Source: Erinaceus europaeus
Taxonomy: Eukaryota > Chordata > Mammalia > Eulipotyphla > Erinaceidae
DNA: 64,000 nucleotides
Assembly (NCBI RefSeq): GCF_950295315.1
Contig: NC_080164.1
Span: 106,043,587 to 106,107,586 of the forward strand
Reading direction: 5' to 3'
The notes under the pieces are model-generated. The model was not told the origin of the DNA. It made no database searches and saw only the letters and a list, made by a program, of their open reading frames with translations. Both the position numbers and the translations under genes were made by a program. Numbering within the stretch: position 1 is the first letter of the stretch; every line of letters starts with the position of its first letter. Positions 1 to 10,953 of this stretch are shown here, one piece after another.

Positions 1-165
1 GAAGCAGGTCCGTAGGTGTCTATTTTTCTCATTCTCTATCTTTCATTCCCCTCTCAATTTCTCAACCTTCCTATTCAATAAAATGGGGGGGGGGATGTTC
101 ACCAGGAGCAGTGGATTCTTAGTGCTAACACCAAGCCCCAGAGATAACCCTGGAGAAAGAAAGGT
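1..165 (+). repeat. SINE-2, 3' part, cut by the window edge
   Basis: Begins inside the SINE body (GAAGCAGGTC, then a pyrimidine-rich stretch) and runs into the long 3' tail module, recognisable by AGCAGTGGATTCTTAG and GATAACCCTGGAG. The same module recurs at 6251, 43240 and 61535. The tRNA-like head lies outside the window. Confidence 0.8.
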
Positions 166-354
166 TTGCTATGTTAACAATAGTTATGCTTCAATTAAAG
201 AAATGGACAGATCAAAAAACAATTCCTGTTGCAATTTATTTGATGTAAATTATTGTGAGAAGGGCTAGCGGAGAGCTTATCTGGCTAGTGCATCTGGTTT
301 GCTGTGCGTGATGACCAACCTAGAACCCAGCCCCACTGCACTGATGCTATAGTA

Positions 355-355
<1 letters not shown>

Positions 356-396
<41 letters not shown>
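356..396. repeat. (TC)n microsatellite
   Basis: About 20 uninterrupted TC units. The preceding 60 bases, with ACCCAGCCCCACTGCACTG, look like a decayed SINE whose pyrimidine-rich section seeded the run. The rest of 166-780 is AT-rich sequence in which I recognise nothing. Confidence 0.9.
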
Positions 397-401
<5 letters not shown>

Positions 402-781
402 TTTCCCAATTGGGAAACATCATGGCAAACAAAAGAGCAAATGATTTCTATTATGTAAATAACTTGTAAAACTTCACAAATTTTATTAGGATTTTGATTA
501 TGTTTGATGAATGCAGAGTTTCCTTGGAGAATATGAATTTGCATAAACTTTGAATGTGTTTAATGGCAGTGAGCTATATACTTACAAATTATATAGAACA
601 TGTTTAAAATACATAAGAAATACATGTCTAAAATACATAAGAAAAATAATGTAGAAATAGATGAACAAAATAAAAGAAAAATGCATTCAAGTAAAACTTT
701 CTAATCTCCTTTAGAAATGGTTATTAAACAGACACAATGTGGATATGAAAAGAGAGTTCTTTCACTACATGGGTTTACTTG

Positions 782-972
782 CTTATTTATTTTTAATATT
801 TATGTATTTTTTGCATAGAGACAGAGAGAAACCGAGATGAAAGGGGAAGATAAAGAGGGAGAGAGAGATACCTGATCCCTGCTTCAACACACAGGTGGGG
901 ACCAAGGGCTTGAACCCAGATCCTTGTGCATGGTAAGGTAGGAACTGAACTGAATGAAGCACCACCTGACCA
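782..972 (-). repeat. SINE-1, minus strand
   Basis: Read in reverse: tRNA-like head at the right end (ACCTGACC side), CCCCACCTG body, pyrimidine-rich region and an A-rich tail seen here as TTTATTTTTAAT. Followed at 973-1020 by an (ATTC)/(TTTG) simple repeat. 1021-1110 looks like an older, heavily decayed SINE-like unit. Confidence 0.8.
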
Positions 973-1110
973 TTTATTTATTCATTCATTCATTCATTTG
1001 TTTGTTTATTTGTTTATTATTTTGACCACAACCCTTCTTAGCTTAGAAGGTATTGCTGGGACTGAATCTTTGACCTCTAATCTTTAAGCACAGAAGTATG
1101 TCAGTTAAAC

Positions 1111-1880
1111 TGCAGTATTATTTCACTGAGTCATTTTGTTCATTTACTGATTACAGGTTATCATTATATTTGCAGTTCATATTAGCTTTCTGAAATCAGT
1201 GTATAGGTGCTGGTAACTGTATACATCTGAATACAGAAACAATAAAGGGAGGCAGAAAGGTGTGGAAAAGAAGAAAGTCCGAGAGATGTAGGAAGAAAAG
1301 AAGTGAATCTGGGATAGCAGAAAAAGAGAGGGAGGCATGAGAAAGAACAAGACAAACCTCACTGTCCTTTCTGTTCCTTTCATTGGTGATGTGAGGTTTC
1401 TGCTTACCATTTCTGAAACTGCAGAATCCTGCCTTGCAGATAATGTCTAATGCATTCACTAGGTATTAAAAGTGTGATCATGTATTTCTTAAGCTAAGTA
1501 CCTTAATTAGTGTAAGAGGACATTAGCACTTCAGTAATCTCTCTTGATTACTGTGAACAGTTTTTCTGCATATATCATCATCTGACAATAAGTGGGAAGA
1601 AGTCGAAAAAGAAGGGGAGACATTGAAACCTGGTTCAAAAATAACGCACAGAAGAAAGATAGGCTGAGTGTAATTGCTGACAATAGAAAACAGGACAGCT
1701 TGAGATATACATCAAAGAAAGCCCCTTACACTCCAAATTTTATAGACCATTTTGGATTAATTTTACTTATTTCTATAACAACTTTTCAAATAAAGAAGAC
1801 AGTATACAGAGTAGAAGTGAGAAATCAGAAAGGTCAGAGATCTAGAAATATATTAGCAAATTAATTTTCTTCCTTTTTGC
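1111..1880. other. No recognised feature
   Basis: Apparently single-copy sequence. A 90-codon open frame at 1592-1864 is lysine- and arginine-rich but has no family I recognise, no visible splice context and no flanking gene, so I do not call it a gene. Confidence 0.5.
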
Positions 1881-1950
1881 CCCCTCCCTCCCTCCCTCCT
1901 TTCCTTCCTTCCTTCCTTCCTTCCTTCCTTCCTTCCTTCCTTCCTTCCTT
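1881..1950. repeat. (TTCC)n microsatellite
   Basis: A CTCC-rich start grades into about 14 near-perfect TTCC units, then into TCTT-rich pyrimidine sequence up to about 2000. Confidence 0.95.
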
Positions 1951-2027
1951 TCTTCTTTTCCCCCTTATTTCCCTTATCTCTTCCTTTCTCTTTTTACTGC
2001 CATCCCCCTGTAGAAGGGAAGCAGAGG

Positions 2028-2335
2028 GGAGTCAAGTCAGGCGGTAGCCAGCGGTTAAGCACACATGGTGCGAAGCACAAGGACTGGCATAAGGATCCAG
2101 GTTAGAGCACCCTGCTCCCCACCAGCAGGGGAATTGCTTCACAGCGGGTGAAGCAGGTCTGCAGGTGTCTCTTTTTTTCTCTCCCCTCTGTCTTTCCCTT
2201 CCTTTCTCTATTTTTCTCTGTCCTGTCTAACAATGATAACAACAACAATAATAACTGCAACAATAAAACAAGGGCAACAAAATAGAAAATAAATTAAATA
2301 TACTAAAAAATAAAAAGAAGAAGAGAAGCAGAGGT
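2028..2335 (+). repeat. SINE-2, near full length
   Basis: Head starts GGGAGTCAAGTCAGGCGGTA. The A-box-like part is AGCGGTTAAGCAC, followed by the CCCCACCAGCAGG body, GCAGGTCTGCAGGTGTCTC, a C/T-rich section, and the ACAACAACAATAATAACTG tail. It has the typical tRNA-derived SINE order: Pol III promoter boxes, unrelated body, A-rich tail. Confidence 0.9.
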
Positions 2336-2496
2336 TTTAACCCATGTTCTTGAATATTGTTTTTTTCAAACTGGTTGAGAAATCAAAAGGATATCAGAGA
2401 GATCAGTTGTAGAAAATAACAAGTTTAATTAACAAATACAAAGAATTCCCTTTAAAAGGAATTTTAAAGTAAGTGAGACAAAATCTTGTGTCTTAA

Positions 2497-2860
2497 ATCT
2501 TTTCAACCACCAAGTTGAAGATGTTACCATAATGCCAACCTGACTTCCCTGGGCAGATGACCACACCAATGTGTCCTGAAACCCCACCTGCCTAGAGCCC
2601 TACCCCACTAGGAAAAGAGAAATACAGGCTGGGGATCCAACTGTCAATGCCCATACCCAGTGTAGAAGCAATTGCAGAAACAAGACCTTTCACTTTCTGC
2701 ACCCCATAAAGACCTTTTGTCCATATCCCCAGAGGGATAAAGAATAGGGAAACTTCCAATGGAAGGGAGGGGATATGGAACTCTGGTGGTAGGAATTTTA
2801 CTCCTTTAATACCACAATCTTGTCAATCATTTTTAAATCACTAATAAAATTTTTTTTAAA
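2497..2860 (+). repeat. R1 retroposon, 5'-truncated, plus strand
   Basis: Carries the R1 3' module seen about a dozen times here: ACTTCCCTGGGCAG, ACCAATGTGTCCTG, GAAGCAATTGCAGAA, TTCTGCACCCCATAAAGA, AGAGGGATAAAGAATAGG, GGTGGTAGGAATTTTAC, ending in AATAAAATTTTTTTTAAA. The constant 3' end with an A-rich tail and variable 5' ends indicates L1-style retroposition. I read no protein from it. An A18 run lies at 2926-2943. Confidence 0.75.
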
Positions 2861-3120
2861 GAATAACATGGCAATAGGAGGAGCCATAGTTCTGTAGTAT
2901 CTATTCTCCTTTCTCTCTCTACCTGTAAAAAAAAAAAAAAAAAAGGAAGGAATTCTTTTTATAGAAAGGATGGCAGTAAAAGTGTTCAAGACTGGTGATA
3001 CAAGGATGTAAACAGCAAAACAAACCTAAGTAAGCAAGCAAACCAAATTAATGCTGAAAAAAAAAAAACCAAGAAGCTAAGGAGTATAAAATAAAAGATC
3101 TCCTTAAAAATAGCATCTCA

Positions 3121-3395
3121 GGGAGTCAGGTGGTAGCACAGCGGGTTAAGCGCACATGGCGCAAAGCGCAAGGACTGGCCAAAGGATCCTAGTTTGAGCC
3201 CCCGGCTCCCCACCTGCAGGGGAGTCGCACCACAAGTTCAGGTCTGCAGGTGTCTGTCTTCTCTCTCCCTCTCTGTCATCCCCTTCTCTCGCCATTTCTT
3301 TCTGTCCTATCCAACAACAATGAAATAAATAACAATAATAATAACTACAGCAAGGGCAACAAAAGATAATAAATAAATAAATATATTTTTTAATT
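3121..3395 (+). repeat. SINE-2, full length, well preserved
   Basis: The cleanest SINE-2 head in the window: A box TAGCACAGCGGGTTAAGCG, then GGCGCAAAGCGCAAGGAC, a B-box-like GTTTGAGCC, the CCCCACCTGCAGGGGAG body, and a CAACAACAATG...AAATAAATAAATA tail. Confidence 0.92.
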
Positions 3396-4335
3396 TTTTA
3401 TTTAAGAAAGGATTAATGAACAAAAACATAAGGTAGGAGGGGTACAACTCCACACAATTACCACCACCCAATCTCCATAACCCACCCCCTCCCCTGATAG
3501 CTTTCCCATTCTCTATCCCTCTGGGAGCATGGACCCAGGGTCATTGAGGGTTGCAGAAGGTAGAAGGTCTGGCTTCTGTAATTGCTTCCCCGCTGAACAT
3601 GGGCGTTGACTGGTCAGTCCATACTCCCAGTCTGCCTCTCTCTTTCCCTAGTAGGGTGTGTCTCTGGGGAAGCTGAGCTCCAGGACACATTGGTGGGGTC
3701 TTCAATCCAGGGAAGCCTGGCCAGCATCCTAATGGCATCTGGAACCTGGTGATTGAAAAGAGAGTTAATATACGAAGCAATTTTTTCAAACAAATTGTTG
3801 AGCAATCATGGACCCAAAGCTTGGAATAGTGGAGAGGAAGTGTTAGGGAGGTACTCACTGCAAACTCTAGTGTACTTCTATTTTCAGGTATATATTTTGC
3901 AGTAGTTTATGGATACGTGTGAACATAAGCTCTCTCTCACAGAAACTGGTGTATATCTAGGTTTTTGGACTTTGTTAGAAAGTGAACCACCTGAGATGAA
4001 ATTAGAGTGTACTATAAAAGGAAAGGTCTCACCCGAGTAATGAAGCTGAAGGGTTGTCATTCCACATGTGAAGTCTCTGGACACAGTCTGAGGTAAAGCA
4101 TGTTGAGGTGGCAATCGTTGCGTTGGTTAGGTTGTGATCGGTGGATGCAATATTATTTGGTATGGATTGGGAGACGCATACGGGAAAGTGGGCCCTATCC
4201 AAGGGTTCCAGGACTGGGGGAAGTAGGGGCTCTATAGTGGAGATGTGAGGTTCCTGCTGTCTTAGGGTTCCAAAAGACAATCGATAGTTAATGTTATCGT
4301 CACATTATTTGGTAATTGGGTTAACTTTGAAAAGT
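3396..4335 (-). repeat. R1 retroposon, about 0.9-kb copy, minus strand
   Basis: The plus strand opens with the complement of the poly(A) tail (TTTTTTAATTTTTTATTTAAG), passes the complement of the R1 3' module and continues leftward in R1 terms through a region shared with 16600-17088 (AGTGAACCACCTGAGATG, AGGTCTCACCCGAGTAATGA, GTTCCTGCTGTCTTAGG). It ends near the same point (GGGTTAACTTTGAAAA) as the 15.4-17.1 kb copy. Confidence 0.75.
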
Positions 4336-4477
4336 TCTTTTGTTAGGGTTTGCTGTACAGTATTTTTTAAAAATAACATCTCTACAATTTGTGAAAACAA
4401 CGTATTTTGTAACCCTTCTATTTATAGCAATATTGTTAAATTCCTGTCAAGTGTAAAATTATTTAATTTTTATTTTT

Positions 4478-4690
4478 AAATAATTTTGTTATCTTTACTT
4501 ATTGGATAGAGACAGCCAGAAATGGAGAGGAAGGGGAGATAGAGAGGATGAGAGACATACACCTTCAGTCCTGCTTCACCGCTAGTGAAGCTTTCCCCAT
4601 ACAGGCAGGGACCAGGTGCTTAAACCAGGGTCCTTGAGCATTGTACCATTTGTGCTCAACCTGGTGTGACACCACATGGCCCCTATTTTA
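4478..4690 (-). repeat. SINE-1, minus strand
   Basis: Complement of the SINE-1 tail (TTATTGGATAGAGACAGCCA) at the left and of the tRNA-like head (CTCAACCTGGTGTGACACC) at the right. Confidence 0.88.
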
Positions 4691-4832
4691 CTTTGATGTT
4701 GCTGAATATCTTTATTTGCTAGTAGTTCCTTAGTCAAAAGCTTTGTTTGCTTAGTAGAGAATTTGGGGAAGGGACAGGCAGAGACCCATCTAGCTGTACA
4801 CACAAGATACAATGCTCAAGAACACTGGTGAC

Positions 4833-4884
4833 AATGAAATAATAATAGTAATAATAATAATAATAAATGATAATAATAATAAAG
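4833..4884. repeat. (AAT)n microsatellite
   Basis: About 16 imperfect AAT units. Probably the tail of an older retroposon. Confidence 0.9.
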
Positions 4885-4887
4885 ACT

Positions 4888-5155
4888 TCCAGACCCAGAT
4901 AGTGTTGCACCTGCTAGAGTGACATGTTACCGTGCACAGGGACCCTGGTTCAAACCCCATCAGTGCTGAATTTTTCTTTCTTTCTCTCTCCCTTTCTATA
5001 TCTGCTTCCTTCTCAATTTATCTCTGTCTCTATCTAGAAAATAAATTAAAAAGAAAAGAAAAGAAAAAAATCTTTGCTTGAAGTGGTGGACTCAACCTCT
5101 AGTCCCCAAACCCCAACAATAATCTTAGTGCCAATAAAATAATAATAATAATAAA
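4888..5155 (+). repeat. Diverged SINE-1 with AAT-rich tail
   Basis: TGTTGCACCTGCTAGAGTG and GGGACCCTGGTTCAAACCCC match the head and B-box area. The CCCCACCTGCAGG body is missing and the sequence goes straight to the pyrimidine-rich part. The A-rich tail ends in (AAT)n at 5138-5153. Confidence 0.65.
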
Positions 5156-5194
5156 CTACATGCTGATGACTTTCATACTTTCATAACTAGTAAT

Positions 5195-5765
5195 ATACTA
5201 GTCATTCCATCCTGAGAAGATGACCTCACTAATGTGTCCCAGAACCTCACTTCTCCAGAGCCCTACCCCACTAGAGAAAGGGGTAGTCAAAAGTAGTAAT
5301 AGGTGTAGGTGTGACTTAGAAAGGAAGAGAAAGGGGACCAGGTGGTGATACACCTGGTTAAGTGCACTTTATCATACAAGGACAGGGTTCAGGCTCCTGG
5401 TTTCCACTTGCAATGGGGGAAGCTTCACAAGTGATGAGCAAACACTGAAGGTGTCTCTGTCTCTCTCCCTTTCTATCTTCCCCTCACCTCTCAAATCCTC
5501 TCCTATAAATATAAATTTTAAAGAAATCTTAAAATAAAAAAAAGAAATGAAGGCAAGACCATAGGAAAAATGAGTAAATATATACAAATATAGATAGTTC
5601 TATAAATAATAGTCAACCCATATCAGTGACCTTAGAAGAAGTACTGCCCTTTCCAGTGGAGAGAGTGAGGACAGAGAACTCTTGTGGTGGGAATGATGTG
5701 TAAGTATACCCCTGTTATCTCATAACTTTGTAAATGAATATTTAATCACTTAAAAATAACTAAAG
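5195..5765 (+). repeat. R1 plus strand, split by a SINE-1
   Basis: 5195-5330 holds the first part of the R1 3' module (CACTAATGTGTCCCAGAACC, CCCTACCCCACTAG). 5640-5765 resumes with CCAGTGGAGAGAGTGAGGAC and GTGGTGGGAATGATG. A SINE-1 on plus lies between them (5335-5545), so the SINE inserted later. Confidence 0.7.
5335..5545 (+). repeat. SINE-1 inserted in R1
   Basis: Head GGGGACCAGGTGGTGATACA with CACCTGGTTAAGTGCAC, CTTCACAAGTGATGAG, GGTGTCTCTGTCTCTCTCCC, and an AAAATAAAAAAAAG tail. The ordinary CCCCACCTGCAGG motif is mutated to TTCCACTTGCAATGGGG. Confidence 0.85.
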
Positions 5766-6250
5766 GAAGGAAAGAAAAGATATTTTCTGGTGCATGAGAA
5801 ACTGTACTCAAGTGTTAATATCGTAACCATGACTACCTCAGTAAAACGCTTTGAAAACAAAGTAAATAAAAATTGAAATAAAAAGAAATATCCTTCAAAC
5901 TGTCAAATTTCACTTTCAAGTATTTGTTTATCAATTTTGACAGGTGTTTTCCTTCCAAGTATGTAATAAATTCACAATAAAATGTTGTTACATTTACATT
6001 AGATATTTAATTCAAAGGAAAAATGCAATTTTTAAAGTTAAGCACTTACTGTCAGTGATCCTCACTTTCTGGGATCTTTCTTTCAATCTGGGGTCACTTC
6101 TTTCTCTCCCAAAAATGTTATCTAGTGTATTCCAGTACACATATGCTCACAGTGTACTCTCTGAATATGTCTTTATTTACCCTAACTTTGCAATAACATT
6201 CAGTCGGATAAAGAAAGAGAGCTACCAGTGCTGTATTCTTATCTTCCTGC

Positions 6251-6582
6251 ACTTTTTTTTTGCCTCCAGGGTTATTTCTGGGGTTAGGTGCCTACACCAC
6301 AAACCCATTGCTCCTGGAGGCTATTTTTTTCCCTTTTGTTGCCCTTGTTGTTTTATCATTGTTGTCATTATTATTGTTGTTGTATACCACAGAGAGAAAT
6401 GGAGAGAGGAGGGAGAGACAGAGAGGATGAGAGAAAACTAGACACCTGCAGACCTGCTTCACCGCATGTGAAGTGACTCCCCTGCAGGTGGGGAACATGG
6501 GGCTCAAACCAAGATCCTTAAGCCAGTCCTTGCACTTTGTGCCATGCGCACTTAACCCGCTGTACTACCACCAGTCCTCCAT
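6251..6582 (-). repeat. SINE-2, long-tailed form, minus strand
   Basis: From left to right it is the complement of the extra tail module (CTCCAGGGTTATTTCTGGGG, CCCATTGCTCCTGGAGG), the AAC/AAT tail, the body (CCCCTGCAGGTGGGGAAC) and the head (CGCACTTAACCCGCTGTACT). Unlike the 3121 copy it includes the about 65-bp module past the ACAAC tail. Confidence 0.9.
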
Positions 6583-8045
6583 CTTTCTACACTTTTATCT
6601 CTCTCTTTTGACATCCATTGTTCCAGATAGTGTGCCATTCATTATTTATGTCATTTCTTTGTAAAACATGCCAATGGCCTTTGGTCTATTATTTCAACAG
6701 CATAACCAAAATTTCTTATTTTTTGTAATCTTGGTTTAAATATTTTATACTAGTTGCAGTTGAACTTCTTAGTTTTGTACATTGAATATTAAAGTTGAGA
6801 ATAGTATAATCCATGAATTACTGTTAAAATGTTATTTCTGAATATATTTCCTTCTGAAACTATATATAAACATATATTATAAATCACTCAATATGATTAC
6901 ACCAATCACACATGCTCTAATATCTCCCTTCCGATCTTTTCTTCTCATTCTTAATGGGTAAATTATTTTGTCTGTGTTGATACTCAGTAACTATTTACTC
7001 AGCAATATATAATCACAAGTTATGTTTACCAGTTGTAATGTCAATTATAAGTATTATATGATTAACTTATATTTATTATATGAAATTCCTATTTTTATTA
7101 TACTTCTACATTTTTCATCTATCTAATCTTAACCTATATGTTTTTTTTTCTTTTCTGTTTTTAATGATAGGTAGTTATTCCCTAAGTCTTCAACATTTTT
7201 TAATACAATACTTAAAATAAATCACCAAAATAAAAGTGGGAGGGTATAAGGAAGAAATGTGAACTGATGCAGTACAATTAGGATTTGACTACACTTTCAG
7301 TGCCCATGCAGTTCAATCTCACAGGGTTTTTTTTAGTATTACATAGAAAATGCTTCCAGAGTCACCTTGTCCAGAGAATGGATGTTGAACATGTCACCCT
7401 AATTGTATCAGTTAGTGAATGAGTTTGCTTCTACTGGCTTCCCAGTGCTACCAGGAATTGGAGGAAGGATGAGAGCTCATATGTTTTCAACAGCAGCCTA
7501 CCAGTTGCTTACTCAGGAACAGTGAACACAATGGGAAATGAGTTAAGCCACAACACCTGTTTCCTCCATCTTCATTTGGGTTGGCATGTGCAGCACACAA
7601 GGTTGTGGCTCTTCTCAAAACCTCTCTCCCCTCTCCTGTCTATGATACACAGCTCACACAATAGTGTACACAGACAGCCAGAAAAAAACTTCCCACTTTT
7701 CCTTCTTGATGAACTCAAAATGTGGGCTACCATAAATTTCTGTGGGTTATTTGACTCAAGCAGCAGAAATACACTCCTTGTAGTGCTAGAAACTGGACAG
7801 TCTAAAAAATAAAGTTTGAGTCCATTCATCTAATGATAAAGACTCTCTTTCTGGCTTGTCCTCAGAAGATAACTTTCTTATCTCTTCTAATAAAGGTCTC
7901 TCATCTCATAAGTTTAAGCTTCTGCTCCATACCCCCCCCCACTTCTGTTACTCTCTAAGGGATATATAAGATAAAGACAAATCTACATAGAGGCAGAGAG
8001 AAACAATGAAAAAGGCCACATCATATCCAATAGTGAAGAACCTAT
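6583..8045. other. AT-rich sequence without recognised genes
   Basis: About 1.45 kb in which I see only short A/T runs and a C10 run near 7930. Overlapping open frames on both strands at 7522-7829 have no recognisable domain, and open frames on both strands of one segment argue for chance. Confidence 0.5.
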
Positions 8046-8047
8046 TT

Positions 8048-8340
8048 AATCACACACAGTACAATATTCAAGAACCAAGGTCCAAGCCCCCAATCAACAA
8101 CTGAAGCAGGAAAGCTTCATGAGTAGTGAAACAGGTCTTTATGTAGGTCTCTCTCTGTCTCTTTGCTTCTCTATCCCCACTCCTCTCTCAATTTCTCTCT
8201 ATCTCTATTCAACAATAAATAAGTAAAAATTTTAAAAAGAACAAGCTCCCATCAATGTGGTGGGACCCAGCTTAAATCTGACTCATGCACATGACAAGGC
8301 AGCACACAGCTGTTTTGCCAGACTCTAGTCCTATAATCAC
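8048..8340 (+). repeat. SINE-1, diverged, plus an older SINE remnant
   Basis: 8048-8240 has GGAAAGCTTCATGAGTAGTG, a CTCTCTCTGTCTC section and an ACAATAAATAAGTAAAAA tail. 8250-8335 has words resembling a SINE head in reverse (GACAAGGCAGCACACAGC) but is too decayed to be sure. Confidence 0.65.
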
Positions 8341-8708
8341 ATTTGATCCTAATTACTCCCATAATGGCCCTATTTTCAGAAAGCTGTCACATTGGGAAGC
8401 AGGACAACAACATATGAATTGTTTCTCATTATGAGAAACTGCACATGTTCAGATGAATATTACCTGAAATTTTATTCTATAATGATCAGTCCAAATGATA
8501 GGATCCAAATTCTTAAAATCAGAACAACATATGCTCTCTCATGTATGACCAGGCATTGGAGAGAATTCCCACTATCTTCAAACTTCCTCTTGATGTTCCT
8601 ATTTACCTTCATCTTCTAATTGAAATGTGTCCCTCACTAGGAAGTAAGGCACAGCAAGGCATCTATGTACCACACAGGCCCAGCTATCCTAAATATGCAC
8701 ATTCTTAC

Positions 8709-9000
8709 TTTTTTTTTTCTTCCAGGGTTATCACTGGTGCTTGATCCCAGAACTAGGAATCCACTGCTCCTGGTGGCCATTTTTTTTTTCATTTTATTGG
8801 ACAGCACATAGATAAATTGAGAGAGGATAGAGGGAGATAGATAGAAAGAGAGAGGGAGAGAGACACCAGCAGACCTGCTTTTCCACCTATGGAAGCATTC
8901 CCTCTGCAGGTGGGGAGCTGGGGGCCTTGAACTCTGATCCTTGTATGGGTCCTTGCACTTAGTACTATGTGAATTTAATTGGTTGTTCCCCCAGTTCTTA
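8709..9000 (-). repeat. SINE-2, long-tailed form, minus strand
   Basis: Begins with the complement of the tail module (CCAGGGTTATCACTGGTGCT, CCACTGCTCCTGGTGGCC), then a purine-rich section, the body (CCCTCTGCAGGTGGGGAGC) and a degraded head ending near 9000. 9001-9215 shows nothing recognisable. Confidence 0.85.
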
Positions 9001-9217
9001 CATTGCTAACTCCCTATTTTATTCCTCATTCTCACTTTTCATCTTGTCCATAAGCTTCCTTTCTCTTCACTCCAGCTGTCACAGTGATTTCAAATTCTCT
9101 GAGGAAATGCAATAATCAGAAGACAGTTTCACTTTCTTCCTTCACCCCTGGTAACCAAGAATAACATTCTTTCCTCTGTGGTAAAACTACCACACGTTTA
9201 GACTTCCAGACTAGCGT

Positions 9218-9779
9218 TGTGGGCAGGAGAGAGAGATGATCCAGGAACCAAGATCGTAGCCATAGAAATACAAATCTTTATTCATGAGGGACCCCCAGAG
9301 TCAGGCGTGAGTGCAGCTGGTTGGGCCACATAGAGCCAAAAACCACAATGGCCGGCATCCGCCTCCCCCTGCACACCCGTCTTCCTCTAGGTTGGGACGG
9401 AAAAGAGAGAAACCAGGAACAGAAGTGGCTTTTATAGGATAAAACTGGAAGTGGCAAGTCAGAAATGGAAATAGCTAGGAAAGGGGGTGGAGAATAGCAA
9501 AAGGTATGCTGGGAAGGTGGAAGATTCCTTAGCAACTGTTGTGATGGTTTTAGCTGGTGGGATTAGTGTTACTCTGCAGGCAGGGAGGGTCTCAAGATAG
9601 AAAGACGATATATCAGTGGGTAGGGATCTTTTAGGCAAAACAATGATTATGTAAATAAGTGATAGTATCAGCAATGCAGGATGAAGCAGGGGAGCTGGCT
9701 TAATGCCCGACATTAGACAAGATATCTCCACTTCTATTACTGTTCCAGCTGGCAGAACCAGCAACTCTGCCTTCTCTCA
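9218..9779 (-). mobile_element. Solo LTR (family with captured SINE), minus strand
   Basis: On the minus strand it reads TGAGAG...CCCACA, with a TATA-like box (CCTATAAAAGCC, complement near 9430) and a poly(A) signal ATGAATAAAG (complement near 9285) close to its end. Aligned by eye it matches the element at 57094-57789 in long blocks (CTTTATTCAT, TTCCTTAGCAACT, ACTCTGCAGRCAGGGAGGGT, GAAGCAGGGGAGCTG). I found no clean TSD, so the ends are approximate. The segment 9298-9375 resembles SINE-2. Confidence 0.65.
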
Positions 9780-10240
9780 CTTCTGTGTTCCTTCACTGCT
9801 TTATCATTTCTGCCCTGCATCTGTGATATAATAGTCTTTTGTGCATAGAACAAACTGTACTAGCTGGCATTCCTCTGCCGTATTCTCTTTGTAAAAATGA
9901 CTAAGACTGGGAGTATTCAAGTGGGGGCAATTAGACTTCACATTACAAAGAGTACAGTGTCCAAAATCTTTGCAAACATATTTGAGAATCAATGTGCTTT
10001 AATTCACTAACCAATATTGATATCATATCACTGTGTGCAATCCAGGGATTCTTAAAATCATCACAAACTTACACACAGCCCTTTAGAAGATACCTAGCTG
10101 ATATTCTAGCTATTTCCCACATCAAGACCCCTTGTTTCATCTTCTCTATTCCTACCTCTGGGTTCCTGTCTATTAAACAATTTGTCCTGCTTCATATCCT
10201 ACCTCCTTTCAGCCACCAAATTGCATATATTGTTGAGAAT
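9780..10240. other. No recognised feature
   Basis: About 460 bases of ordinary-looking sequence. The open frame at 9992-10276 runs into the adjoining R1 repeat and has no recognisable domain. Confidence 0.5.
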
Positions 10241-10605
10241 CTCAATTGCATATACCATCCTGACTTTCCTGGGTAGACAGTCTCATCATTGTGTCCTGGA
10301 ACCTCACCTCTTCAGAGCACTACCTCACTATGGAAAAATAGAAACAGGCTGGGGGAATGGATCCACATACTAGCATCCATGTCCAGCAGATTAACAATTA
10401 CAGAAGACAGACCTTCCATGTTCTGCACCCCATAAAGATCTTTGTTACATATACCCAAAGGGATAAAGAATAGGGAAGCTTCCAGTGGAGGGGATGGGAT
10501 AGAGATCTCTAGTGGTAGAAAATGTGTGGAATTGTGCCCCTCTTCTCTTACAAACTTCTTAATCATTATTAATTTTATAATACAAATTTTAAAAGTTAAA
10601 AAAAC
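10241..10605 (+). repeat. R1 retroposon, plus strand
   Basis: R1 3' module: TGACTTTCCTGGGTAGACAG, TTGTGTCCTGGAACCTCACC, CTGCACCCCATAAAGATC, AAAGGGATAAAGAATAGG, ending in an A/T-rich tail. Open frames on both strands here are shadows of the repeat. Confidence 0.75.
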
Positions 10606-10953
10606 TATACCAGACCTTTGTATTCATTCTGGGTGTGCCCAGCTGAAAATTAATTGGGCCTTATTATAACCAACACACTAAACTTTTAAGCTTCATATTC
10701 CCTTCTCAACAATGTGGATGACAACGATTTTATGACATTGACACATATTTAGAATCAGAAGAGGTGGCCCATGTAAGCACAGGGTGATTTCTGTAACATA
10801 GATCAAAGACTCTGAAGTCAGACTGAGATCAGAAGCATAAAAATGTGTCCATTAGCATACACTAGTAATCACAGAGTTACCTTTTTCAGATTGACTTTTG
10901 CCTGCTTGGGGGTGGGGGTACATTCACTTTTTTAATTTGATTTTTCCTAGTGT

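Noticed and set aside
1592..1864. Small basic protein of 90 residues
   Set aside because: No recognisable family, no promoter or splice context; ends next to a TTCC microsatellite.
3541..4280. Several 60-105 residue minus-strand ORFs
   Set aside because: They lie in an R1 retroposon and recur, broken differently, in other R1 copies (15525-15758, 16686-16877, 24718-25125), so they are repeat shadows.
6292..6507. Protein with poly-Asn stretch on minus near 6.4 kb
   Set aside because: Entirely within a SINE-2; the Asn run is the (AAC/AAT)n tail.
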